Assembly (NCBI RefSeq): GCF_901538265.1
Contig: NZ_LR593886.1
Coordinates: forward strand, 1,364,001 to 1,428,000
DNA length: 64,000 nucleotides
Reading direction: 5' to 3'
From: Gemmata massiliana
Lineage (GTDB): Bacteria > Planctomycetota > Planctomycetia > Gemmatales > Gemmataceae
Shown here: one piece after another, positions 22,871 through 29,997 of the stretch
How the letters are laid out: each line of letters opens with the position of its first letter
Numbering within the stretch: position 1 is the first letter of the stretch
The notes under the pieces: generated by a model
The model's database searches: none
Told to the model about the DNA's origin: nothing
What the model saw: only the letters and a program-made list of their open reading frames with translations
Program-made: the position numbers and the translations under genes

Positions 22871-23559
22871 ACGCACAAATCGACAGCGGGCTGAGCCTGT
22901 TGGACCGGCTCCGAGAGGAAGGGGTTACGGTCGACGCCGCGTGCTGGGCCAAACCCGCCGACGAGGACCGGTGGTCACTCTACGTCGCGACCCCGCTCGT
23001 GGACGAAAAAGGCCCGGTCGCGAGCTACCAAACGGTGAACCGCGTCTCGCGGTCGATGGGGCTCGCTCAGGTACTCGATTCTCAAATTAAACTCATCGGA
23101 ACAGTGAACCCGACCGCACAAACGATCCGCGAACTTCAAAAAACGTTCCCAGGTTACAAAAGCAACGTCTTGCTCGGAACGACCTTCGCCGAGGAAGTGT
23201 ACGTCTACCCGCCCACAAGCCCCAAGCCGGTAACGCTCTACGGAATGGTCTTCCGCGGTGCGCCGTCGGGTGCCCTGCACCTCTCGTTCGAGCCGCATGG
23301 CAAAAGCGCGCAAATGACGGTCCAGGAATCCGGCGGTCCTCAAGAATACTCGGCTCAAACGGGTATCGATTGGGTCGTCACTGTACCCGACCGCACGACG
23401 TGGGAACGGGACGACATCGGGCGCGTCGTGCTGGGCTGGGATCTACACGGCAAGCACCGGCAGTCCGATGCACAGACCGTATTCAGCTTGGCCAAACTGG
23501 GGCTTCACGGTTTCCGTGTTCTCCATGAACCGAGCGGGGCCGAAGCCCGCTCCGCATAA
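22849..23559 (+). CDS. Unknown partner of the HEPN-like gene
   Basis: The 236-residue product starts at GTG 22849 after CGGAG, inside the end of the HEPN-like gene. Its N-terminal part (IALVDAQIDSGLSLLDRLRE, GVTVDAACWAKPADEDRWSL, YVATPLVDEKGPVASYQTV) matches a widespread hypothetical family I remember next to HEPN proteins, with DSQIKLIGTVNP following. The C-terminal half from about 120 is beta-rich (EEVYVYPP, VTLYGMVFRGAPSGALHLSF). No catalytic motif is evident. The overlap implies translational coupling and a joint function, possibly toxin-antitoxin-like; this is inference. Confidence 0.65.
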   Translation: MDTIALVDAQIDSGLSLLDRLREEGVTVDAACWAKPADEDRWSLYVATPLVDEKGPVASYQTVNRVSRSMGLAQVLDSQIKLIGTVNPTAQTIRELQKTFPGYKSNVLLGTTFAEEVYVYPPTSPKPVTLYGMVFRGAPSGALHLSFEPHGKSAQMTVQESGGPQEYSAQTGIDWVVTVPDRTTWERDDIGRVVLGWDLHGKHRQSDAQTVFSLAKLGLHGFRVLHEPSGAEARSA

Positions 23560-23672
23560 TGCCCCCCGACACCACGTCTCACGCTATTTTCAGAACCAAT
23601 TGCGGCGGTTCGGGGTTAGGATGGGCGCGGGAATCACCTCTCGCTCTCGTTTCGGTCCCGGAGCCTCCAAAC

Positions 23673-24923
23673 ATGCCACACACACCTTCGCGGTCCGCGA
23701 ACCGGCGATTCGTACTCACCTCCGCGTGCGCGGTCGGTGCCCTGTTCGCGAGCCTCGCGACGCTCGGCGCGGGGGACTGGCCACAGTGGCGCGGACCCAA
23801 CCGCGACGGCCGTGCCACCGATTTCAAAGCGCCGCAAACGTGGCCCAAGGAACTCACCCAGAAGTGGAAAGTGACCGTCGGCGACGGAGTTGCGACGCCC
23901 GCACTCGTTGGCGACAAGCTGTTTGTGTTCACCCGCGAGAACAACTCGGAAGTCACCCGGTGCCTGGGCGCCGCGAGCGGCAAAGAGGCGTGGGCCGACA
24001 AGTACGAGGTGGCGTTCAAACCCACCGCCGACGCCGGGTTCCCGGGTCCGCGGTGCTCGCCCGCCGTGGCTGGGGGGAAGGTCGTTACGCTGGGCGTCAA
24101 CGGCACGCTCTCGTGCCTCGATGCCGAGAGCGGCAAGAAACTCTGGCGCGTCGAAACCAAGGGGATGCCGCGGTTCCACACGTCTAGCTCACCGGTAATC
24201 GTTGACAAGATCGTGATCGCGCAGTTCGGCGGCGAAAGTAGCGGCGGGATCGCGGCCTACGAGTTGGAGAGCGGGAACGAGAAATGGAAGTGGACGGGCG
24301 ACGGCACCGCCTACGCCTCGCCGGTGCTGATGACTGTGGACGGAACCCAAACGGTCATCGCGGAGACCGCAGCGAACGTCGTCGGGCTGGACGCGGCCGA
24401 AGGAAAACTGCTCTGGAAGAGCGCCTACCCGGTGACCGGCGGGCGCGGGTACAACTCGTCGACGCCGATCGTGGAGGGGCAAACCGTGATCTTCTCCGGG
24501 TCCAACCGCGGGACGCGGGCGCTGAAGATCGAAAAGAAGGGCGATGAGTACACCGCGAAAGAAGTGTGGAACAACAAAGAGCAGTCGGCACTATACAACA
24601 CGCCGGTTCTGAAAAGCGGGAGCGTGTTCGGGCTGACGTCGGCCGACGCCCTGTTCTGCGTGAGCGCGGAAACCGGCAAGGTCGCGTGGACGGAACCGCT
24701 CGCGGGCGGGCGCGGGTACGGGAACGTCGTGGACGCCGGGACCGTACTCCTCGCGCTCCCCCCGAACGGCCAGTTGACCGTGTTCGAGCCGAGCGACAAG
24801 GAGTTCAAGAAGATCGCGAACTACAAGGTGGGCGCCGGCAAGACGTATGCGTACCCGATCGCGACCGGGAACCGCATCTTCGTGAAGGACGCCGATTCGG
24901 TCATCTTGTGGACCGTCGAGTGA
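23673..24923 (+). CDS. Exported PQQ-like beta-propeller protein
   Basis: From ATG 23673 (after GGAG) the protein has 416 residues with a signal peptide (SANRRFVLTSACAVGALFAS). The mature part has WPQWRGPNRDG, the usual start of planctomycete PQQ-like proteins, and propeller blades with A-x-D/E-x-x-x-G-x-x-x-W repeats: CLGAASGKEAWADK, CLDAESGKKLWRVE, AYELESGNEKWKW, GLDAAEGKLLWKSA, CVSAETGKVAWTEP. Such proteins are either BamB-like scaffolds or quinoproteins; no quinone-site evidence is visible. It stands alone between unrelated genes. Confidence 0.85.
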   Translation: MPHTPSRSANRRFVLTSACAVGALFASLATLGAGDWPQWRGPNRDGRATDFKAPQTWPKELTQKWKVTVGDGVATPALVGDKLFVFTRENNSEVTRCLGAASGKEAWADKYEVAFKPTADAGFPGPRCSPAVAGGKVVTLGVNGTLSCLDAESGKKLWRVETKGMPRFHTSSSPVIVDKIVIAQFGGESSGGIAAYELESGNEKWKWTGDGTAYASPVLMTVDGTQTVIAETAANVVGLDAAEGKLLWKSAYPVTGGRGYNSSTPIVEGQTVIFSGSNRGTRALKIEKKGDEYTAKEVWNNKEQSALYNTPVLKSGSVFGLTSADALFCVSAETGKVAWTEPLAGGRGYGNVVDAGTVLLALPPNGQLTVFEPSDKEFKKIANYKVGAGKTYAYPIATGNRIFVKDADSVILWTVE

Positions 24924-25056
24924 CGGCCTCGTGGTCCCGGTACTCGCAAATAGGTGCCGGGCTGCTGCGCTGGTTCTTGCGAGCGCTTCTCCACGGAGGT
25001 ACGATTGACACATCAAATCGATGAGCCGATTCGAGCAAGCACACGTCGGGGGAACT

Positions 25057-25389
25057 ATGGGGTTATTTCGCGTCCGGAAGCCGGAATCACAGCCATCGGC
25101 CCCCGAACAAGTGAGCCCGATCCCGATTACCCAGTTCGACTTGAGCAAGCGGTACGATGTGTATTACATGGAAGCGAGTCACGATCGCGTTTACGAGAAC
25201 GTCCTCTTTGTAGGAATCCGCACGTTCGATCGCCTTAGTGAATATTCATCGGGCCTCATCAACGGTTACTTGGAGATCGAGTCCACGGACGGATCTCGGT
25301 GCTTGCTTCCGAGTTACGGTATCAGAATGATTTGCGAGTCCGGTACACAGCCCACATTCAGGATTCTCCGTCATCGCCGGAACTGCTAA
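25057..25389 (+). CDS. Unknown small protein
   Basis: GGGGGGAACT precedes ATG 25057 (110 residues); an in-frame ATG at 25021 has no ribosome site. The protein begins MGLFRVRKPESQ and has ITQFDLSKRYDVYYMEA, YENVLFVGIRTFDRLSE, GYLEIESTDGSRCLLPSYGI. The pattern is mostly beta strands and could be a small regulatory or SH3-like fold. No family recognised. Confidence 0.55.
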   Translation: MGLFRVRKPESQPSAPEQVSPIPITQFDLSKRYDVYYMEASHDRVYENVLFVGIRTFDRLSEYSSGLINGYLEIESTDGSRCLLPSYGIRMICESGTQPTFRILRHRRNC

Positions 25390-25524
25390 TTGAGCTTCTC
25401 CGTCCTCAGCGAAATGTCACGGCGGTCCGGTGGTAAGGTTCGGTGCGCCGGTTCGGTACATTCGCCTCGCGGTTATTGGGATCCGCCGATAGCCAGCGCG
25501 CCGAGGTGGTGATATTCTGGGTCG

Positions 25525-26745
25525 ATGGCAGCTCCGATCACCACCGACGCCTGGCTCGCGTTCGAGGACGGGTGGCTCGCGCCCTACGCGATGCCCTCCC
25601 GGGCCAGCCGCGGGCGCAAGCACACCGAACCGGAACACGAGTACCGGTCGCTCTACCAGCGCGACCGCGAGCGCATTGTTCACTGTACTGCGTTCCGGCG
25701 CATGACCGGCAAAACGCAGGTGCTCGTTGCCAGCGTCAATGACCACCACCGGACCCGGCTCACACACACGCTCGAAGTCACCCAACTCGCGCGCACGGTG
25801 GCCCGCCGGCTCCGGCTGAACGAAGACCTCGCGGAAGCCATCGCTCTCGCCCACGACATCGGGCACCCGCCCTTCGGCCACGCCGGGGAGGACGCGCTCG
25901 ACGAGTGCCTGAAGCCGTTCGGGGGGTTCGATCACAACCTGTTCGGGCTGCGCCGGGTCGACGAGCTGGAAGAGCGCTACCCGCAGTTCCCCGGGCTGAA
26001 TTTGTCGTTTGAAGTGCGCGAGGCGTTCGTCCAGCACAGCAGCCGGCGCGACGCCCCCGAGTGCTCCGAGTTCCGCACGGCCGGGGCGCCGCTGCTCGAA
26101 GCCCAGATCGCCGACATCGTGGACTCCATCGCTTACGACACGCACGACACGGACGACGCGCTCGGGCTGGGGTTCATCACGCTCGACGAACTGCGCCGCG
26201 TCGAGTTCTGGGCGCGCGCAACGGAGCGCGTGCGGGTACACACGCCCGGGCTATCCGAAGGGCCGATGCGCGTGGCCGTGATCCGCGAGCTACTCGCGTG
26301 GCAGGTGACGGACCTCCTCGCGGAGACCGCGAACCGGCTCGCGAGCGCCGGCGTAAAGTCCGTAGACGACGTTCGTTCCGCGCGCCTGCCGCTCGTCGGG
26401 TTCGGACCCGAGGTGCGCAAACTGAAGGCCGAACTGGAGCGGTTCCTGCGCGAGCGCGTGTACAAGCACCACCGCGTGCTGCGGATGACGGCGAACGGGA
26501 AGCGGATCCTGGAGTCCCTGTTCGCGGAGTACGTTCGCGCCCCCGCGCTGCTCCCGGAAAAGCACCTCCGGCGCTGGACCGGGGCCGACGCGATCGCCGG
26601 CCCGCCGCCCCTGGGGTGGGTCACCGCGGCGCGCACGCGGCTCGACTGCCTGGAGCGCGTCGTCGGCGACTACCTGGCGGGTATGACGGACCGGTTCGCC
26701 CAACTCGAATACAGGCGCCTGTTTTTGCCGTCCATCGAACTGTAG
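25525..26745 (+). CDS. dgt: dGTPase-like HD-domain deoxynucleotide triphosphohydrolase
   Basis: The 406-residue protein is a member of the dGTPase family, which hydrolyses dNTPs to nucleosides and triphosphate. The family start RDRERIVHCTAFRRMTGKTQV is at 46-66. The HD metal site is H81 in RLTHTLEVTQLAR and H110-D111 in ALAHDIGHPPFGHAGE. NLSFEVREAFVQHSSR (about 153-168) and IVDSIAYDTHDTDDAL (about 197-212) are the further conserved blocks. Length fits the family. It is followed by the PIN-TRAM gene on the same strand. Confidence 0.9.
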   Translation: MAAPITTDAWLAFEDGWLAPYAMPSRASRGRKHTEPEHEYRSLYQRDRERIVHCTAFRRMTGKTQVLVASVNDHHRTRLTHTLEVTQLARTVARRLRLNEDLAEAIALAHDIGHPPFGHAGEDALDECLKPFGGFDHNLFGLRRVDELEERYPQFPGLNLSFEVREAFVQHSSRRDAPECSEFRTAGAPLLEAQIADIVDSIAYDTHDTDDALGLGFITLDELRRVEFWARATERVRVHTPGLSEGPMRVAVIRELLAWQVTDLLAETANRLASAGVKSVDDVRSARLPLVGFGPEVRKLKAELERFLRERVYKHHRVLRMTANGKRILESLFAEYVRAPALLPEKHLRRWTGADAIAGPPPLGWVTAARTRLDCLERVVGDYLAGMTDRFAQLEYRRLFLPSIEL

Positions 26746-26821
26746 AATCACCTGTTGAGGTGAGCGGTTTTTGCGAAGTGCGGGTCGAAACGATGCCGTT
26801 CACCGATATTCGGGGACTCAA

Positions 26822-27982
26822 ATGCTGATGATATTGATACGTGTCGCCTATGCCGCGCTCGTCGTCGGTATGGCCGTTCTCTCGTTCAGCTTTCTGATGG
26901 ATTCGGATCAGACTCTGAAGAAAGTCCTCGTGCCGCTCGGCGTCCTCACCATCGGCGGGCTGGTGCTGCTCACCGACATGCGCGAGAAGCAGAAGCAGAT
27001 CACCACCATCTCCGCGGTCTACTTCGGGCTCATGCTCGGCATGCTGCTCGGGTACCTGTTCTCGATCGCGCTCGTTCCGATCCTCGAATCGACGTTCGGG
27101 GCCGGGTCGCCGCTCATCCTCCTCGGGCGGGTGCTGCTCACCGTCGTGTGTTGCTATGTAACGATTTCGACGTTTGTGCAGACCAAGGACGAATTTCGGT
27201 TCATTATCCCTTATGTCGAATTTTCCAAACAGGTGAAGGGCGGTAAGCCGCTCGTGCTGGATACGAGCGTAATCATTGATGGCCGCATCGCCGACGTGTG
27301 CGATACTCGATTGATCGACACGAAGCTCCTCGTGCCGCGGTTCGTGCTGCAAGAGTTGCAAGCCATCGCGGACAGCGCGGACAAGATGAAGCGCAACCGC
27401 GGGCGCCGCGGGCTGGACGTGCTGAAGCGCCTCCAGAGCAACCCGAAGCTCGAACTGCAGATGCACGACGGGAACGTGCCCGAGCTGCGGACCGGCGAGC
27501 GCATCCGGGTGGACGAGCGGTTGGTGATTCTGGCGAAGGCGCTCGGCGCCCGCGTGGTCACCAACGACTTCAACCTGAACAAGATCGCGCAGCTCCAGGG
27601 CGTGGACGTCATCAACCTGAACGAGGTGGCGAACGCCCTGAAGACGGTCGCGATCCCCGGCGAGTACATGCAGGTCAAGGTCGTGAAGGCCGGCGACCAG
27701 ATCGGTCAGGGCGTCGGGTACCTCGACGACGGCACGATGGTGGTGGTCGAGCAGGGCCGGCCGTTCATCGGGCAGGACATCACGATCGTGGTGACGAGCG
27801 TGCTCCAGACCCCGGCCGGGCGCATGATCTTCGGGCGCCCGGACCAGCGCGCGAGCGGGTCGCACACCCCGTACCCCGGGAACGGCAGCACGACGAATCT
27901 GACCGGGCCGGGTGACTCCCGGAGCGGGGCGAGTGGGTCGGGGCCGCACGAGCCGTTAAAGGGTGGTGACACGAAGATCTGA
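26822..27982 (+). CDS. Membrane PIN-TRAM ribonuclease (YacL type)
   Basis: From ATG 26822 the protein has 387 residues. Four hydrophobic spans fill 1-120. The PIN nuclease domain spans about 143-270: KPLVLDTSVIIDGRIADV with Asp147, FVLQELQAIADS, KRNRGRRGLDVLKRLQ, RVDERLVILAKAL, VVTNDFNLNKIAQLQGV. A TRAM RNA-binding domain follows (about 280-340: AIPGEYMQVKVVKAGDQIGQ, GTMVVVEQGRPFIGQDI), then a disordered tail. This is the architecture of YacL-type proteins in Gram-positives. It is followed by a strong terminator. Confidence 0.88.
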   Translation: MLMILIRVAYAALVVGMAVLSFSFLMDSDQTLKKVLVPLGVLTIGGLVLLTDMREKQKQITTISAVYFGLMLGMLLGYLFSIALVPILESTFGAGSPLILLGRVLLTVVCCYVTISTFVQTKDEFRFIIPYVEFSKQVKGGKPLVLDTSVIIDGRIADVCDTRLIDTKLLVPRFVLQELQAIADSADKMKRNRGRRGLDVLKRLQSNPKLELQMHDGNVPELRTGERIRVDERLVILAKALGARVVTNDFNLNKIAQLQGVDVINLNEVANALKTVAIPGEYMQVKVVKAGDQIGQGVGYLDDGTMVVVEQGRPFIGQDITIVVTSVLQTPAGRMIFGRPDQRASGSHTPYPGNGSTTNLTGPGDSRSGASGSGPHEPLKGGDTKI

Positions 27983-28009
27983 CCCCCACCCCGACCGGCC
28001 GGCGGCGCG

Positions 28010-28045
28010 AACCCACGGGCAGCACCCGTGGGTTCTTTGTTTTTG
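28010..28045 (+). terminator. Rho-independent terminator after the PIN-TRAM gene
   Basis: Ten-base perfect arms (28010-28019, 28025-28034), a five-base loop and then CTTTGTTTTT give a textbook terminator. Confidence 0.9.
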
Positions 28046-28068
28046 CAATCCCGTAAGAGGTTTCCGAT

Positions 28069-28836
28069 ATGCGCATGCTGCTGCTGGGATTGGCCGGGCT
28101 GAGTGCCGGCACCGTCGCGTGGGCGGTGGGCGCGCAGCCGAGCAAACCGCTGACCGAGCCGGGTAAGGGGGGCGCGCTCCCGCCCGGAGAAGCGGCGCCG
28201 GCCGCCGCCGCGAGCGACGTGCAGCTCGTCGAGCGCTGTCTCGCCGCCCGCAAGGAGTATGAGGCCAGCCTCAAGGCGCTCTACGAGCACTACACCAAGT
28301 CCGGCGACAAGCAGCGCCTCGCGTGGTCCGAGCGCGAACTCATGGCCTACCACCTCGTGTGGAAGCCATCGTACAACCTCGACGTGAAGGACGTTCCGCC
28401 CCCCACACTGGAGGCCCGCGTCAACGTGCGCGAGGCGAACGAGCTGTACAAGACCGCGATGGAGTACAAGGGCAAGGGGCTGGGCGACGATTACGTGCTG
28501 AACATGCGCCGGTCCGAACTGCTGCTCCGCGAGGTGCTGGACAAGTACCCGAACTCGGACAAGATCGGCGACGTGGCGTACCAGCTCGCCGACATCTACG
28601 AGAGCCGCGCGTACAAGCAGTACGACCGGGCCGCGAAGTATTACGAGCGCTCGTTCCAGTGGGTGAAGGGGTCGCGCACCGACGCCCGGCTCCGCGCCGC
28701 GACGCTCTACGACCGCCAACTGAACGAGCGCACGAAGGCGATCGACCTGTACCGGGCCGTCGTCGAACACGACACGAACCCGGACCACATCAAGCAAGCC
28801 GAGAAGCGCGTGGGCGAGCTGACGGGCCGCAAGTAA
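28069..28836 (+). CDS. Exported TPR-like protein
   Basis: The 255-residue protein has a signal peptide (MRMLLLGLAGLSAGTVAWAV) and an Ala/Pro-rich linker. The rest is helical with TPR-like pairs, the clearest being SELLLREVLDKYPNSDKIGD, VAYQLADIYESRAYKQYDRA, AAKYYERSFQWVKG, and RTKAIDLYRAVVEHDTNPD. It probably acts as a periplasmic protein-protein interaction scaffold. AAGAGG precedes the ATG. Confidence 0.75.
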   Translation: MRMLLLGLAGLSAGTVAWAVGAQPSKPLTEPGKGGALPPGEAAPAAAASDVQLVERCLAARKEYEASLKALYEHYTKSGDKQRLAWSERELMAYHLVWKPSYNLDVKDVPPPTLEARVNVREANELYKTAMEYKGKGLGDDYVLNMRRSELLLREVLDKYPNSDKIGDVAYQLADIYESRAYKQYDRAAKYYERSFQWVKGSRTDARLRAATLYDRQLNERTKAIDLYRAVVEHDTNPDHIKQAEKRVGELTGRK

Positions 28837-28868
28837 TCGGCCGCGCCCCAAGTTGTAAGGTCGAAGAC

Positions 28869-29028
28869 GCGAACGGCCGGTGTGAGCCGGCCGGTAAAGG
28901 TTCCACCCCACCACCCGCTCCGTAACCGTCGCGGTTCGCCCGAACCAAGCGACTTCTTGGGTGAACCGCGACGGTTACGGAGCGGGTGCTCATTCACTTC
29001 CACCGGCCGGCTCACACCGGCCGTTCGC
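28869..29028. repeat. Nested inverted repeat, ACCCGCTC-type hairpin inside a second hairpin
   Basis: Outer 27-base perfect arms lie at 28869-28895 and 29002-29028. Inside them, 26-base perfect arms lie at 28912-28937 and 28963-28988. The inner arms share CACCCGCTCCGTAACCGTCG with the hairpin at 47203-47278 and are related to 58798-58862. The outer arms resemble the hairpin at 49060-49137. So two repeat families are combined here, between two plus-strand genes. Confidence 0.9.
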
Positions 29029-29042
29029 CCTACAATGCGGGG

Positions 29043-29996
29043 ATGGAACCTCTCGCACGGCTGCACTGGCCGGTCGTTCTCTCGATCGCGGCCGCGTTCG
29101 TCACCATCGGAATGAAGAGCGCGGCGTATGCCCTCACGGGGTCCGTCGGGCTGCTCACCGACGCGCTCGAATCGGTGGTGAACCTGCTCGCGGCCGTCAC
29201 CGCGTACTTCGCGCTGTGGTACGCCTCCCGGCCCGCCGACCCCACGCACACTTACGGCCACGAGAAGATCGAGTTCCTCTCGAGTGGGCTTGAAGGCGTG
29301 CTGATCGTGGTCGCCGGTCTCGGCGCTGCGGGGTACGGCGTTCAGCGGCTGGTCACCCCCGAACCGCTCCAGGCGATCGAACTCGGGAGCGGGCTGGCGC
29401 TGGGGGCCTCGGTCGTGAACTTCGCCGTGGCCCGGGTACTGCTCCACTACGGGCGCGTTCACAAGTCCATCGTGATGGAAGCGGACGGCCAGCACCTCAT
29501 GGCCGACGTGTGGACCTCGGTCGGCGTTCTCGCGGGACTGGCGCTCGTCTACGCGACCAAACTCACGTTCTTCGATTCGCTGCTCGCGATCATCATGGGC
29601 CTGCACATCACCTGGACCGGGTGGGGGCTGATCCGCCGCTCGTTTGATGGCCTCATGGACCACGCGATCCCGCGCGACGAAATCGAGCGCATCCGCGAAG
29701 TGATCCGCGCGAACCTCCCGGAAGGGGCGATCTTCCACATGCTCCGCACGCGCCTGTCCGGGGCGCGCCGGTTCATCGAGTTCCACTTGCTCGTCGATGG
29801 TGATATTTCCGTGCGCGAGGGGCACCAGCTCGCGTCAAAACTCGAAGCTGCGCTCGAAACCGCGATGCCGGAAGTGGCGGTGACGATTCACGTTGAACCG
29901 GTGGACGAACAGGAGTCGTGGGAGCCGGAGTACCTTCAGCGGCTCGGGGAAGAACCGCTCCCCCCTCCGCCCACAACCCCGCAAGTCTCTGAGTAG
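29043..29996 (+). CDS. Cation diffusion facilitator (CDF) transporter
   Basis: From ATG 29043 the protein has 317 residues. It has the CDF layout of six spans in the first 190 residues, with SVGLLTDALESVVNLLAA (D/x site), THTYGHEKIEFLSSGLEG, and the second site ADGQHLMADVWTSVGVLAG (H/D in span five), then a cytoplasmic C-terminal domain (about 215-290, IPRDEIERIREVIR, EFHLLVDGDISVREGHQL, VTIHVEP). CDF proteins export Zn, Fe, Mn or related divalent ions by proton exchange. The metal is not certain from sequence alone. Confidence 0.9.
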   Translation: MEPLARLHWPVVLSIAAAFVTIGMKSAAYALTGSVGLLTDALESVVNLLAAVTAYFALWYASRPADPTHTYGHEKIEFLSSGLEGVLIVVAGLGAAGYGVQRLVTPEPLQAIELGSGLALGASVVNFAVARVLLHYGRVHKSIVMEADGQHLMADVWTSVGVLAGLALVYATKLTFFDSLLAIIMGLHITWTGWGLIRRSFDGLMDHAIPRDEIERIREVIRANLPEGAIFHMLRTRLSGARRFIEFHLLVDGDISVREGHQLASKLEAALETAMPEVAVTIHVEPVDEQESWEPEYLQRLGEEPLPPPPTTPQVSE

Positions 29997-29997
29997 C

